64,000 nt of DNA from Gammaproteobacteria bacterium (GCA_016744995.1 JADGDG010000014.1:1-64000), one strand, 5' to 3'. Shown: positions 38,723 through 49,118, numbered from the stretch's first letter. The notes: a model not told the origin generated them from the sequence alone. Program-made: numbers and translations.

Positions 38723-39199
38723 CTAAATATTCAGTTCGATTCTATCAATAAGGATCTTAAATTGTGATTTTTTAATCTGCCCTTCTTTATTATAAATGCT
38801 GATATCACCGGATTCTGTGACTAACCAGACTTCTTGTGCACCAGCCTCGATAAATAATTGGGTTTTCTCAAGCATTTCTTTACTTGTGTTGGATGGAGAT
38901 ATTATTTCAACACAAATTTCTGGTGCCGAAGAAGCATATAGTTCATCTTTATGCTTTTTGATATAGCCATGGCTTCCCCAGGCAACATCAGGGACTCTTA
39001 TTCCATTAGAAGTTTGAATGGCAAGTTCTGTAAAAGTATGACCTTTTAGGCTACTTCTTAATAACCATGTTGTTTCAGCTTGCAACAGGCTGTGAATTAT
39101 TGATGCCGGACTCATTTCAATATTCCCTTTTTTATTGAGTTCAATTTTATAGGGTAAATCTTGCAGGCTTTTATCTGCCAGGACATCTTGCCATTGCAT
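38723..39199 (-). CDS. Uma2-family (DUF820) endonuclease-like protein
   Basis: 158 residues. The restriction-endonuclease-like fold shows RVPDVAWGS, APEICVEIISPSNTSKEMLEK and FIEAGAQEVWLV, which supply the D...E-x-(I/V) catalytic pattern. The family is very abundant in cyanobacteria and some sulfur-oxidising gammaproteobacteria; the biological role is not known. Its location between pilS and pilR, with a duplicated 5' fragment on the pilR side, suggests an insertion into the pilus regulatory operon. It may be transcribed with pilS and pilR. Confidence 0.85.
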   Translation of the reverse strand: MQWQDVLADKSLQDLPYKIELNKKGNIEMSPASIIHSLLQAETTWLLRSSLKGHTFTELAIQTSNGIRVPDVAWGSHGYIKKHKDELYASSAPEICVEIISPSNTSKEMLEKTQLFIEAGAQEVWLVTESGDISIYNKEGQIKKSQFKILIDRIELNI

Positions 39200-39261
39200 T
39201 GCATTGCTCCATTTAGTGCAGTTCTTAAGGGAATAATAGCACTAATTGCAGACAAAATCTT

Positions 39262-40911
39262 TTATGCTTTTTTCCGTCTGGAATCAGCAAAATTAAGTTG
39301 AAAGCATGCTCCTTCTTTTATTGGAATATAGACCAGTTTTGCTGAGTTACATACGGCCATTTCTCGTGAGATATACAGGCCCAGGCCGGTTCCTGTGGCT
39401 TCGGTGGTAAAAAAGGGTTCAAACAGTTTTGGTAAATCATCTTCAGGGATACTGGCTCCATAATTCATCACTTGCAGATAGGTATTTTTAATGATGGCAT
39501 CAATACCGGCAGTGATGACAATGGGGCGGAAATGATTATCTTGCTCAATTGTGTGCCTCAGAGCATTTTGAATCAGATTATTAAAAATCTGATGCAGGTG
39601 TTGGCGGTCAAATTGAACCTCCAGTTCTTCATTTTCAAATTTCAGATAAAATCGTTCCTGAGGTAATTGTATATAATCATTGAGAAATTCTTTAATCCAT
39701 TGAAATAAATTAATATTTTCAAATTCTGCATGTTGTCGTCTACTTAAATCCAGTACGGTGTCAATAATCTCATTAACTCGGATGGATTGCTTGTCAATGA
39801 TGGTAGTCAGACGTTTATCTGTTTTTTCAAGGAGAGGGGATTCATTTAATAATTCCCCGGCAGTTCGAATTGCAGCGAGTGGGTTTCTTAATTCATGAGC
39901 GATGCTTGCTGTTAATCGACCCAGTGAAGCCAGCTTTAATTGCTGAGCCTGTTGAGCCAGCTCGGCATTATCTTCAATAAAAATTACCGTGCCGCTATTC
40001 GTTTTATTGCCCAGAGCGGCAAACTTTATATTTAGCTCAGTTAATCCATTATCTAATTTTATGTTCTGATCCTTGTTATTAGGTGCTGTTCGCCAGGATT
40101 GAAATAAATCACCTAATTCCAGAGAATACTCATAAAGATTAGTCTGTTGTTTTAATGTTTTTGTTAATTTAAGTAAGTTAATGGCTGTGTCATTGACTAA
40201 CTTTATTTTGCCTAGAAAGTCGACAACAATGACTGCTGTTTGCATTCGCTGCATAATAAATTGAGTCAGTTGTTCCATATTGGCTAGATCAACTTCTCTC
40301 TGGCTGGCAATTTCAACACTTTCTTCTGTTTTTTTCACCAGATAATTAGTCAAAAAAGCAGTTAGAAATATAATGCTGCCTAATAAACCTGTTTGAGCAT
40401 AAGCGGGAGGGACATTAAGTGCCAGGTTCAGATAACTTTGATCGATAAGCAGAACCAGCGTCACCATTGCCGCGTAAAAAATAGATGAACGTCCCAGTGA
40501 GAGTATGCTGGTAGCGGCAATGGGCAATAGCAGCAGCAAACCAACACCACTTTTGACACCGCCACTGGCATGCATAATAAGAATGATGACACAAAAATCA
40601 AGAATGATATGTATATGAGTTTGCAGCCTCAAATTGGGCCAACGCCAGCGAATCGTGATGCCATTGAGAATACTGGCGATAAGATAACCAAAACTGGCAA
40701 TTTGAAACAATTCAGTATGGGTGCTGCCAAAGGGTTTAATCTGCATATTAGAAAAAATTATGGCAACAAAAATACCGGAAATTAATAAGCGGTATAAATT
40801 AAGGAGGTGTAATGGCCGCCAGGATTTTTGTTCCGGACTTATAACCGGATTAAAGTCAGGCAGAAGAAAAGAAGCTTTTGCTGTTTTTTCTTTGGTTTCT
40901 GATTGAGGCAT
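39262..40911 (-). CDS. pilS: Type IV pilus sensor histidine kinase PilS
   Basis: 549 residues. Six membrane helices (about residues 30-210), a PAS-like domain (about 225-320), a HisKA domain with the phosphorylated His in SIAHELRNPLAAIRTAGELL, and an ATPase domain with N-box LIQNALRH and G-box TGLGLYISRE. PilS senses pilin in the membrane and controls PilR. The start is the ATG at 40911, a few bases after the PP0621-like gene. Confidence 0.94.
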   Translation of the reverse strand: MPQSETKEKTAKASFLLPDFNPVISPEQKSWRPLHLLNLYRLLISGIFVAIIFSNMQIKPFGSTHTELFQIASFGYLIASILNGITIRWRWPNLRLQTHIHIILDFCVIILIMHASGGVKSGVGLLLLLPIAATSILSLGRSSIFYAAMVTLVLLIDQSYLNLALNVPPAYAQTGLLGSIIFLTAFLTNYLVKKTEESVEIASQREVDLANMEQLTQFIMQRMQTAVIVVDFLGKIKLVNDTAINLLKLTKTLKQQTNLYEYSLELGDLFQSWRTAPNNKDQNIKLDNGLTELNIKFAALGNKTNSGTVIFIEDNAELAQQAQQLKLASLGRLTASIAHELRNPLAAIRTAGELLNESPLLEKTDKRLTTIIDKQSIRVNEIIDTVLDLSRRQHAEFENINLFQWIKEFLNDYIQLPQERFYLKFENEELEVQFDRQHLHQIFNNLIQNALRHTIEQDNHFRPIVITAGIDAIIKNTYLQVMNYGASIPEDDLPKLFEPFFTTEATGTGLGLYISREMAVCNSAKLVYIPIKEGACFQLNFADSRRKKA

Positions 40912-40916
40912 AAAGT

Positions 40917-41180
40917 TTATTGTTTATGCTCAAGATAACTGTCGAGATGCTGGTAGCTGCAAAAAAAATGCTCATCCTTATAAATGCCTTCGTCTTCGGG
41001 GATATGAGTTTTACAATAGGCACATGCTTTGATTTTCTGCACTTGTTTGGGCTGCTCCTGAAATTTTTTCTGTTCTTTTTGCTCAACCTCTTTAACCCGG
41101 GCTGACCAGGTTTTGTTAAGAAAACGATAGCCCATCCAGGCTAAAAAAAGGATACCTAAAATAAGTAATAGTCGACCCAA
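40917..41180 (-). CDS. PP0621-family small membrane protein
   Basis: About 87 residues from TTG 41180, which has AGGAGG nine bases upstream; the frame also reaches a TTG at 41216 with no such site. One N-terminal membrane helix (LLLILGILFLAWMGYRFL) is followed by a charged coil and a zinc-ribbon-like region CAYCKTHIPEDEG ending in FCSYQH. Members of this family sit upstream of pilS in many gammaproteobacteria. The function is unknown; the link with pilus regulation is by location only. Confidence 0.8.
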   Translation of the reverse strand: MGRLLLILGILFLAWMGYRFLNKTWSARVKEVEQKEQKKFQEQPKQVQKIKACAYCKTHIPEDEGIYKDEHFFCSYQHLDSYLEHKQ

Positions 41181-41394
41181 AAGAAAAACCCTCCTCAACT
41201 CTCTCTTTATATCCAAACTAGCTAAATGAGGCTAATTTGTTATTATTAAAAATGACAAAGAACAAATAATAGCAGAAATAGAAATTTTTTTATCGGATGA
41301 CTCTAAAATAACTTATCAATAGTGCTCAGCTAAGTTAAAATATTGCATTAGAAAAAGATTGAAAGTGACATACAAAAAAAATTGGTGAAATATC

Positions 41395-42567
41395 ATGAAT
41401 TTACATGAGTATCAGGCAAAACAGGTGTTTGCTGACTATGGTATTCCTGTTCCAGCGAACCGAACAATTCGTTCTGTTGCTGAAATTGAACAGGCTGTCA
41501 GTGAATTAGGTGGTAATGAGTGGATGGTCAAAGCACAGGTGCATGCTGGCGGTCGAGGAAAAGCCGGAGGCGTAATAAAAGCCAAATCAGTGGGTGAAAT
41601 CAAAGCTTTTGCAAACAAAATGTTGGGCACAAATTTAGTGACGTTTCAAACCGATGCCAATGGTCAGCCTGTTAATACTCTGATGATTGAAGTGCCAAGC
41701 TCAATAGAGCGTGAACTTTACATGGGCGTGCTTATTGATAGAGCATCAAAGAGAGTTACCATTATGGCTTCTGAAGCAGGTGGTATGAATATTGAAGAAG
41801 TGGCTGCTGAGACGCCGGAAAAAATAATTACCCTGGCTATCGATCCCGTTAATGGTCTGATGCCTAATCAGGTCAGAGAAGCTGGCTTCGCTATGAATAT
41901 GACTCCGGTTCAGCAAAAAGGTCTGATGGCAGTCATGCAGGGTGTGTATCGAATTTTTATGGAGAAAGATGCCTCTCAGGTTGAAATTAACCCATTGGTC
42001 ATCACTGGTGATGATGTTGTTATGGCTCTGGATGCTAAAATCTCACTGGATGATAATGCTCTGTATAAGCATAAAGATATGCAGGCGTTTCATGATCCCT
42101 CACAGGAAGATGATAAAGAAAATCATGCCAAAGAATTTGAACTAAATTACGTGCCTCTGGATGGTGACATTGGCTGTATGGTCAATGGGGCTGGTCTGGC
42201 AATGGCCACAATGGACATCATTAAAAATAATGGTGGTGATCCGGCTAATTTCCTGGATGTGGGCGGCGGTGTGACCACCGAGCGTGTAGCCGAAGCACTT
42301 AAGCTGATATTATCTGACTCTAAAGTAAAGGCTATTCTGATTAATATCTTTGGCGGAATTGTCCGTTGTGATTTAATTGCAGAAGGTATTATTGCGGCGG
42401 CCAAAGAGGTCAAACTAAGAGTTCCTGTGGTGGTTCGTCTGGAAGGTACCAATGTTGAATTAGGACGTGAACTACTGGAAAAAAGTGGTTTGGATATTAT
42501 TTCCAGAGGTGATTTTACTGAAGCTGCAGAGGAAGTTGTTAAGGCAGCAAAAGGAGCGGGTGCATAA
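41395..42567 (+). CDS. sucC: Succinate-CoA ligase (ADP-forming) beta subunit
   Basis: 390 residues, close to E. coli SucC. ATP-grasp domain beginning [20 protein letters not shown], with [11 protein letters not shown] and EINPLV, and a C-terminal CoA-ligase domain with [16 protein letters not shown]. It catalyses the substrate-level phosphorylation step of the TCA cycle with SucD. Its stop overlaps the sucD ATG (TAATG). Confidence 0.98.
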   Translation: MNLHEYQAKQVFADYGIPVPANRTIRSVAEIEQAVSELGGNEWMVKAQVHAGGRGKAGGVIKAKSVGEIKAFANKMLGTNLVTFQTDANGQPVNTLMIEVPSSIERELYMGVLIDRASKRVTIMASEAGGMNIEEVAAETPEKIITLAIDPVNGLMPNQVREAGFAMNMTPVQQKGLMAVMQGVYRIFMEKDASQVEINPLVITGDDVVMALDAKISLDDNALYKHKDMQAFHDPSQEDDKENHAKEFELNYVPLDGDIGCMVNGAGLAMATMDIIKNNGGDPANFLDVGGGVTTERVAEALKLILSDSKVKAILINIFGGIVRCDLIAEGIIAAAKEVKLRVPVVVRLEGTNVELGRELLEKSGLDIISRGDFTEAAEEVVKAAKGAGA

Positions 42568-43433
42568 TGTCGATTTTAATTAATAAAGACACTAAAGTCA
42601 TTTGTCAGGGATTTACCGGGCAACAGGGCACTTTCCATTCCGAGCAGGCTATTGCCTATGGGACAAATATTGTCGGCGGTGTAACACCGGGCAAGGGCGG
42701 ACAAACGCATCTGGACAGACCGGTTTTTAATACCGTTAAAGATGCTGTGGCACAAACTGGTGCAGAAGCAACTATGATATATGTCCCCGCAGCTTTTGCC
42801 GCAGATGCGATTATGGAAGCGGCCAATGCCGGTATTAAAATAATTGCCTGTATCTCTGAAGGCATACCAGTACTGGATATGCTTAAAGTGAAAGCCAGTC
42901 TGCCTGATAATGTCCGCCTTATTGGTCCTAACTGTCCAGGATTGATCACCCCGGGTGAATGTAAGATTGGCATTATGCCTGGCAATATACACCTTAAAGG
43001 CAAAATTGGTATCGTATCCCGCTCAGGTACTCTTACTTATGAAGCAGTGCATCAGACCACAATTACCGGTCTGGGTCAAAGTACCTGTATTGGTATTGGT
43101 GGTGATCCTATTCATGGTATGAATTTCATTGATTGTCTGGAGTTGTTTGAACAAGATCCTCAGACAGAAGGTATTATTATGGTTGGTGAGATCGGTGGCA
43201 CTGCAGAAGAAGAAGCCGCTGAATTTATCAAAAATAACGTCAGTAAACCCGTTGTTGCTTATATTGCTGGTGTTACTGCACCCAAAGGCAAGCGCATGGG
43301 ACATGCCGGAGCCATTATTGCTGGAGGTAAGGGCACCGCAGAAGAAAAATTTATTGCCCTTGAAGCTGCAGGAGTCAGTATTACCCGTTCACCAGCAGAA
43401 ATGGGCAAGGTCATGCTGTCTGTGATGAAGTAA
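42567..43433 (+). CDS. sucD: Succinate-CoA ligase (ADP-forming) alpha subunit
   Basis: 288 residues. CoA-binding Rossmann domain with [11 protein letters not shown], and the phosphohistidine loop region [17 protein letters not shown]. It pairs with SucC to convert succinyl-CoA to succinate. Usually these genes follow sucAB; here they stand alone as a two-gene operon. Confidence 0.98.
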   Translation: MSILINKDTKVICQGFTGQQGTFHSEQAIAYGTNIVGGVTPGKGGQTHLDRPVFNTVKDAVAQTGAEATMIYVPAAFAADAIMEAANAGIKIIACISEGIPVLDMLKVKASLPDNVRLIGPNCPGLITPGECKIGIMPGNIHLKGKIGIVSRSGTLTYEAVHQTTITGLGQSTCIGIGGDPIHGMNFIDCLELFEQDPQTEGIIMVGEIGGTAEEEAAEFIKNNVSKPVVAYIAGVTAPKGKRMGHAGAIIAGGKGTAEEKFIALEAAGVSITRSPAEMGKVMLSVMK

Positions 43434-43440
43434 AAGAATG

Positions 43441-43507
43441 TTTGTCGTCGGTGGTCAATTGTCTGTTGTCTAAAAGCAGGCTCATAAAGCTTTTGGCCGC
43501 CGACAAA
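43441..43507. terminator. Hairpin between convergent sucD and nadE
   Basis: TTTGTCG-T-CGG at 43441-43451 pairs with CCG-C-CGACAAA at 43497-43507 with one mismatch and a long inner region. It may end transcription from both sides; no clear T-run is seen. Confidence 0.45.
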
Positions 43508-43510
43508 TGA

Positions 43511-44356
43511 CTAGAGACTTTCTTTTCCATAAATTGTCGGGATAGGCTGACGCTTGTGCTCTGTACTCACATAAATCTTAATTAATTTTTCCTTTATATT
43601 GTCATCAACCTTTCTGCCCTCAAGAAAATCATCAATCTGATCGTATTTAATGCCTAATGCTAATTCATCCGCTTTAGAAGGGGCATGGCACTCCAGATCG
43701 GCTGTGGGAGTTTTATTAATTAATTGCTGTGGCGCACCCAGTGTTTTGGCTATTTGTCTTATCTGACGTTTGTTCAGGCCAAATAGTGGAGCCAGATCAC
43801 AGGCGCCATCACCATATTTAGTATAGAAACCTGTAACATTCTCTGCTGAATGATCAGTACCAATGACTAGTCCGCCTAGGATCCCAGCTATTTCAAACTG
43901 GATGATCATTCGGGTTCTGGCTTTAACATTTCCTTTTGCAAAATCGATGGCATATTCAGGTTGCGTGAGTAAGTTCTGTTCTTTTAGCGCACTCAAGGAT
44001 TCCTGATGAATCTCATCTGTTCCGGGTTTAACATTTACGGATAAACTCTTACTGGGTTTAATAAAGCCCAGAGAGGTTTGTGCATCCTCTTCATCAGCCT
44101 GCACACCATAGGGTAATCGGATGGCAATAAACTGATAAACAGTTGTTGTTTGCTGGGTATTGAGTTGCTCTACTGCAAGTTGCGCCAGTCGACCACAGGT
44201 GGTTGAATCAATACCACCACTAATTCCCAGGATCAGATTCTTTAGCCCGGACTGTTTCAGTTGTGTTTGAATAAAGCTGACTCGTCTTTGAATTTCAAAG
44301 TCAGGATCAATTTCAGGCAGAACCCGCATTTCATTAATAATAGTTTGTGCATCCAA
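43511..44356 (-). CDS. nadE: NAD synthase (ammonia-dependent)
   Basis: 281 residues, the short ammonia-dependent form without a glutaminase domain. The ATP pyrophosphatase loop is [45 protein letters not shown] and [15 protein letters not shown] are the deamido-NAD and second-site segments. It makes NAD from nicotinate adenine dinucleotide. It is divergent from glnB. Confidence 0.96.
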   Translation of the reverse strand: MDAQTIINEMRVLPEIDPDFEIQRRVSFIQTQLKQSGLKNLILGISGGIDSTTCGRLAQLAVEQLNTQQTTTVYQFIAIRLPYGVQADEEDAQTSLGFIKPSKSLSVNVKPGTDEIHQESLSALKEQNLLTQPEYAIDFAKGNVKARTRMIIQFEIAGILGGLVIGTDHSAENVTGFYTKYGDGACDLAPLFGLNKRQIRQIAKTLGAPQQLINKTPTADLECHAPSKADELALGIKYDQIDDFLEGRKVDDNIKEKLIKIYVSTEHKRQPIPTIYGKESL

Positions 44357-44637
44357 GAGAGTATTCTCCGCTTTAACTTATTGGTAACTATTCAGCATGT
44401 TTAGATTTTGCCTGAGTTCAAGGCATTTTCGCACGGAAAATGTGAGCATATAAGTATATGTGACCATTTGAGTACGAAAATAACGCAGAAATCGGGTAAA
44501 AGATGAATATGCTGAGTAGTTACACTTATTGAATATAAATTTTACACTGATGAGTAGATACTTACCACTCGCAATGTATTAAAAAATCTCCCTACCCAAG
44601 TCTTTTAATTTGATGTAATATACTGAAATTAATTATC
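44357..44637. other. Divergent intergenic region nadE/glnB
   Basis: No gene seen. It contains a short palindrome, CATAT-AAGT-ATATG, near 44448, and otherwise AT-rich DNA that must hold the nadE promoter. Confidence 0.4.
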
Positions 44638-44667
44638 TTGACACTGGGCAGTTGCTGGAACTCTATT
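44638..44667 (+). promoter_or_regulatory. Probable sigma-70 promoter of glnB
   Basis: A perfect TTGACA (44638-44643) and TCTATT (44662-44667) with 18-bp spacing, about 40 bp before the start codon. No sigma-54 element was seen, which fits a constitutive glnB more than a nitrogen-controlled glnK. Confidence 0.5.
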
Positions 44668-44695
44668 TTCAGATAGTTTTTCAGGACTTCCATAA

Positions 44696-45046
<351 letters not shown>

Positions 45047-45058
45047 GCAATCAAAAAT

Positions 45059-45081
45059 AAGCCTCTCTCCCTTAGAGGCTT
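45059..45081 (+). terminator. Terminator of glnB
   Basis: AAGCCTCT (45059-45066) and AGAGGCTT (45074-45081) form a perfect 8-bp stem with a 7-nt loop, followed by TG instead of a T-run; on the other strand it also ends bamD transcription, as the genes converge. Confidence 0.85.
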
Positions 45082-45103
45082 TGTACAGGAATTATCTTAA
45101 AAT

Positions 45104-45970
45104 TTATTCCTGAGGTTTCATCCAATCAGGAATTCCGGGGATAACACCTTCCTCTTCATAAAAAACACTTTCATGAAATTTATGTGCATTGAGGTTATAA
45201 ACCCGTTGCGCATCCTGTGCCAGTCGAGGTTGATCAAGTTTCTGATAGGCACTAATCATAATCAGTAAAGATTCACTGATTGCAGGGGTTTGCTGATAGT
45301 GTTCAACAACATAAGATGCCCGATCAACCGCCGCAATGTACGCTCCTCTCTCCATATAATATTTAGCCACATGTAATTCATGCTTGGCCACTTTATTTCT
45401 CAGATAGCGCATGCGCATCAGCGCATCTTTTGTATATTTACTATTAGGATATTTTCTGATCAACTCACTGAAATAATTAAATGACTCAAGGGATGAATTG
45501 GGGTCGCGCTTGGATTCATCTTGGGGAAATATGAATTCAAAAATACTTTTCCGGGCAGGAAAGACAATAAGGCCACGTAAGTAATAGGCATAATCAACAT
45601 TGCCATGCCGAGGGTGTAATTTAATAAAACGATCGGCAGCGGCAATGGCGGACTCAGGCTCACTAAATTTATAATAGGCATAGGCTGTTTCCAGCTGGGC
45701 TTGCTGGGCATAGGCCCCGTGAGGATACCGTGCTTCTAGTTTCTCATAGAGCTCAATGGCTGATTTATACTCACCTTCTGCAAGGTTTGCCTTGGCTTCA
45801 GCGTATAATTTACTGGCAGACCAGCTCTTGGTTTTATCAACTTCTTCTGGAAACCAGGACTTAATTGTTGAACAGCCACTGGTAAATAAACTGATGAATA
45901 TAACCAATAGAATCAGACGAAACTGGCGACTCTGATGGAGCGAAAGAGTTTGAAAAAGAACTTGAGGCAT
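45104..45970 (-). CDS. bamD: Outer membrane assembly lipoprotein BamD
   Basis: About 288 residues from ATG 45970 (TTG 45982 also in frame). A lipoprotein signal ends in LFTSGCSTIK, with the Cys lipidated; TPR repeats follow (KLYAEAKANLAEGEYKSAIELYEKLEARYP, shown here by its ends only KLYAEAK and KLEARYP). BamD binds BamA and drives folding of outer-membrane beta-barrels. Divergent from rluD, a conserved pairing. Confidence 0.95.
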   Translation of the reverse strand: MPQVLFQTLSLHQSRQFRLILLVIFISLFTSGCSTIKSWFPEEVDKTKSWSASKLYAEAKANLAEGEYKSAIELYEKLEARYPHGAYAQQAQLETAYAYYKFSEPESAIAAADRFIKLHPRHGNVDYAYYLRGLIVFPARKSIFEFIFPQDESKRDPNSSLESFNYFSELIRKYPNSKYTKDALMRMRYLRNKVAKHELHVAKYYMERGAYIAAVDRASYVVEHYQQTPAISESLLIMISAYQKLDQPRLAQDAQRVYNLNAHKFHESVFYEEEGVIPGIPDWMKPQE

Positions 45971-46061
45971 GAGTCTGAACAATTCCCGATAATTAATTAA
46001 TGACTAACGAGCTAGTATACTGGTTTTATAGCTAAATATCATTAAGAAATAGGTTATACTT

Positions 46062-47054
46062 ATGCAGATGAAATTAGAAGAAAAGACTCAAAAAATTGAG
46101 CAAAAAGAATTTGAAATACCCATGACGGCATTTGGTCAACGACTGGATCAGGCTGTGGCACAACTGCTGCCGGAATATTCTCGTTCACGCCTGCAACAGT
46201 GGATAAAAAAGGGTAATATTCTGTTAAATGGTGAATCTTGTAAATCTAAGACAAAAGTCTCGGGTGGTGAAACCTTGCAGGTGACCATAGAACAGGAGCA
46301 GCAGGGAGAGTGGCAGGCAGAAAAAATACCCCTGGATATTGTTTTTGAAGATGAAACTATTCTTGTTATAAATAAACCCATTGGTCTGGTGGTTCATCCA
46401 GCAGTAGGTAATTATAACGGAACCTTGCTCAACGCCTTGCTGTATCACTGCCCTGAATTGATCAATGTACCCAGAGCCGGTATCGTGCACCGTCTTGATA
46501 AAGATACTTCTGGAATATTAGTGGTTGCTAAAACACTGCAGGCTCAAACTCACCTGGTGAACCAGCTGCAGAACCGAGCTTTTGAACGGGAATATGAAAC
46601 CATTGTTCAGGGCGAAATGATCAGCGGCGGTACAGTGGATGAGGCTATTGGCCGTCATCCTGTGCACCGGGTCAAAATGGCAGTGATGAAAAATCCAAAT
46701 AACGGAAAAGAAGCCATCACCCACTATCGTATTAAAGAACGTTATCGGGGTTATACCTGCTTACAGGTCAAATTAGAAACCGGTCGGACCCACCAGATCC
46801 GTGTTCATCTTTCCTATATCAACTTCCCGGTTGTGGGTGATCCTGCTTATGGCGGACGTCTCAGGCTGCCGCCTGATAGTGATGATTCTTTAAAACAATT
46901 TTTAAATTTTTTTAAACGTCAGGCACTGCATGCGCGGCGTCTGGGACTCAAACATCCGGAGACCGGGGAGTGGGTTGAGTGGGAAGTTGAGATACCGGAA
47001 GATATGCAGGAACTGAAACGCTTGCTTAAAGGATATACGGAAAAAAAGTTATAA
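46062..47054 (+). CDS. rluD: 23S rRNA pseudouridine synthase RluD
   Basis: 330 residues. An N-terminal S4 domain (RLDQAVAQLLPEYSRSRLQQ) is followed by the catalytic domain with Asp in HRLDKDTSGILVVAKT and the later RTHQIRVHLSYI. It forms pseudouridines 1911, 1915 and 1917 in helix 69. Adjacent ATGs at 46062 and 46068 are both usable. The divergent bamD and downstream pgeF match the E. coli order. Confidence 0.96.
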   Translation: MQMKLEEKTQKIEQKEFEIPMTAFGQRLDQAVAQLLPEYSRSRLQQWIKKGNILLNGESCKSKTKVSGGETLQVTIEQEQQGEWQAEKIPLDIVFEDETILVINKPIGLVVHPAVGNYNGTLLNALLYHCPELINVPRAGIVHRLDKDTSGILVVAKTLQAQTHLVNQLQNRAFEREYETIVQGEMISGGTVDEAIGRHPVHRVKMAVMKNPNNGKEAITHYRIKERYRGYTCLQVKLETGRTHQIRVHLSYINFPVVGDPAYGGRLRLPPDSDDSLKQFLNFFKRQALHARRLGLKHPETGEWVEWEVEIPEDMQELKRLLKGYTEKKL

Positions 47055-47059
47055 TTTTT

Positions 47060-47092
47060 CCGGGAGCATGGGTGGGCTGCCCATGCTCCCGG
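47060..47092. repeat. GC-rich perfect hairpin between rluD and pgeF
   Basis: CCGGGAGCATGGG (47060-47072) and CCCATGCTCCCGG (47080-47092) form a 13-bp perfect stem with a 7-nt loop. No T-run follows on either strand. It is far richer in GC than its surroundings and looks like an extragenic palindrome (REP-like) or a transcript-end structure. Confidence 0.85.
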
Positions 47093-47163
47093 CAGAGAAG
47101 ATTGTACATATTACAATGAATCCAAAGTTTGATGAATTCGGAGCCTTCTTGTTTGGTAAACAG

Positions 47164-47970
47164 ATGTTAAAAGAACAGATTATTATTCCAGAATGGGATG
47201 TACCCGAAAACATTAAATCATTGGTTACCACCCGGCAGGGCGGCTATAGTAAGATACCTTATGATAGTTTCAATCTTGCTGAGCATGTTGGTGATAATCT
47301 TCTCCATGTCCAACAAAACCGTCAGAAATTAGTTGAATACCTCCCATCAGAGCCGATTTGGCTTAATCAGGTTCATAGTAATGTTGTCGTTAATGCCTGT
47401 ACCTCAGCCATAGGAAAAGATGCTGATGGCAGCTATACTACCCAGCGCAATGTGGTTTCAGTGATTATGACAGCAGACTGCCTGCCGGTTTTAATTACTA
47501 ATCGGCAGGGTAATGGCGTTGCTGCAATACATGCTGGCTGGAGAGGTTTGCTTAATGGCATACTTGAACAGGGTGTCTGTCAATTATTAAAAGCCAGCCA
47601 GTGTCAGCCTGAAGATCTGTTGGTGTGGCTGGGGCCTGCTATTGGTCCTGAAATGTTTGAAGTGGGTGATGAGGTAAGACTAGCCTTTCTGGATAAATCT
47701 TCAAATAAAGAGGCAATCTCAAAATGTTTTCTTCCATCAAGCTATCAACAGGAAAAACTGGTTGTTCAAAAACGCTTGATCCAAAAACTCTTGATCCAGA
47801 AGAAGTGGCTGGCCGACATTTATCAGTTGGCCAGAATACGATTATCATATATTGGCATTGAAAATTTTTCTGGCGGAGTTTTCTGCACTTATAAACAAAA
47901 AGAACAATTTTATTCTTACCGGCGTGATGGAAAAACAGGGCGTATGGCCAGCCTGATATGGTTTGAATGA
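47164..47970 (+). CDS. pgeF: Polyphenol oxidase / purine nucleoside phosphorylase PgeF (YfiH)
   Basis: The conserved start is MLKEQIIIPEWDVPENIKSL followed by VTTRQGG, so I place it at ATG 47164; the frame is open from 47068, but that ATG lies in a hairpin, and ATG 47116 is a middle option. The copper/zinc-type site is present: NQVHSNVV, TADCLPVLI and HAGWRGLLNG. Members act on purine nucleosides and, in E. coli, also edit UDP-MurNAc with L-Ser. A 15-bp duplication (47773-47802) produces LIQK repeats before KKWLAD. It follows rluD as in E. coli. Confidence 0.9.
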   Translation: MLKEQIIIPEWDVPENIKSLVTTRQGGYSKIPYDSFNLAEHVGDNLLHVQQNRQKLVEYLPSEPIWLNQVHSNVVVNACTSAIGKDADGSYTTQRNVVSVIMTADCLPVLITNRQGNGVAAIHAGWRGLLNGILEQGVCQLLKASQCQPEDLLVWLGPAIGPEMFEVGDEVRLAFLDKSSNKEAISKCFLPSSYQQEKLVVQKRLIQKLLIQKKWLADIYQLARIRLSYIGIENFSGGVFCTYKQKEQFYSYRRDGKTGRMASLIWFE

Positions 47971-47995
47971 TATTTTATTAATAGAAGGAAAGAAA

Positions 47996-48517
47996 ATGAG
48001 TGAATGGAAAATGCTGACTCTGGTGGGGCAGGATAAACCGGGTATTGTGGCTAAAATAACGACGGCTTTATTTGAAGCTGGCTCGCAACTGGGTGAAGCT
48101 TCAATGATGCGTCTGGGGGGGAATTTTACAATTATGCTCATGGTAAAAAGCGAACAGTCTGTTGAACAACTCAATCAAAGCATTGAACCCGTGGTAAAAG
48201 AAATGCAGCTGAGCAGCTCTTTTCAAAGTATTGAAGCCAGCTTACACCAGCATGAGATCCCAGATACCAGGATCACTGTTTATGGCGCCGATCGTCCTGG
48301 GATTGTGGCTAAAGCGACCAGCGGTTTGCTGGATGCCGGATTTAATATTATGGATCTTGAATCTGACGTTGCCGGTGATGAAGCTAATCCTATCTATATC
48401 ATGCATATTGAAGGGCTTGCAGTACATGGTTCTGAGGCTTTGGAACGAGCCATGGAACAGATAAAAATAAATGGTGTCCATGTTGATGTGACCCCTATTG
48501 ATGTAATGATAGGATGA
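47996..48517 (+). CDS. GcvR-like ACT-domain protein
   Basis: 173 residues from ATG 47996, which follows a strong AAGGAAAG; the longer frame from 47963 lacks this. Two ACT domains are visible, each with the glycine-containing turn (LVGQDKPGIVAKITTALFEA and VYGADRPGIVAKATSGLLDA). GcvR represses the glycine-cleavage operon by binding GcvA, but this family is broad and many members have no assigned target. No gcv gene is in the window. Confidence 0.85.
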   Translation: MSEWKMLTLVGQDKPGIVAKITTALFEAGSQLGEASMMRLGGNFTIMLMVKSEQSVEQLNQSIEPVVKEMQLSSSFQSIEASLHQHEIPDTRITVYGADRPGIVAKATSGLLDAGFNIMDLESDVAGDEANPIYIMHIEGLAVHGSEALERAMEQIKINGVHVDVTPIDVMIG

Positions 48518-48527
48518 TGGAATCACC

Positions 48528-49028
48528 ATGACTGTATTGGATATTTTAAAATACCCCGATGAAGCTTTAAAACAAATTTCACAACCAGTTGAATCCTTCG
48601 ATGAAGAGTTATCTACTTTTTTGGCTAACCTGGAAGAAACCATGAGAGCAGGCCCGGGTGGTGTGGGTATTGCTGCTGCACAAGTGGGATATTTTAGCCG
48701 AATTGCCATCGTTGATGTCTCATCTAAGCCTAAAATCAAGCACAATGGCTGTATGATCCTAATTAACCCGGAAATAAAAACATGGGAAGGTATGAAAGTG
48801 GGTCGGGAAGGCTGTATGTCTGTTCCGGATTATACCGGTAATGTGATCCGTGCGGAGAAAATTACCCTGCAGGCATGCAATGCACAGGGTGAACTCTGTG
48901 ATTATGAATGTGAAGCTTATGAAGCTCGTGCAGTTCAGCATGAGCTGGATCATCTTGATGGACTGTTATTCCTGGATCGCCTTGTGAGTCGGCGCACAGA
49001 TCTCTTTAAACGTAAAAAATATAAGTAA
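48528..49028 (+). CDS. def: Peptide deformylase
   Basis: 166 residues. All three metal motifs are present: GVGIAAAQVG, EGCMSVP and QHELDHLDG. It removes the formyl group from the initiator Met. A second def-like gene near fmt is common in gammaproteobacteria; this one sits apart from fmt, next to the gcvR-like gene (stop 10 bp before), so it may be an extra copy. Confidence 0.96.
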   Translation: MTVLDILKYPDEALKQISQPVESFDEELSTFLANLEETMRAGPGGVGIAAAQVGYFSRIAIVDVSSKPKIKHNGCMILINPEIKTWEGMKVGREGCMSVPDYTGNVIRAEKITLQACNAQGELCDYECEAYEARAVQHELDHLDGLLFLDRLVSRRTDLFKRKKYK

Positions 49029-49084
49029 AACAAAGGGTAAAATACATTGTTATATGAGCTTTCATAGCCTCTTCTGGTTAAAAC

Positions 49085-49093
49085 TTATCCACA
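49085..49093 (+). promoter_or_regulatory. Perfect DnaA box 1
   Basis: TTATCCACA, the strict consensus 9-mer for DnaA, in the def-clpB gap. Confidence 0.6.
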
Positions 49094-49118
49094 ACTTAAC
49101 TGCATGAATAATAAAAAG

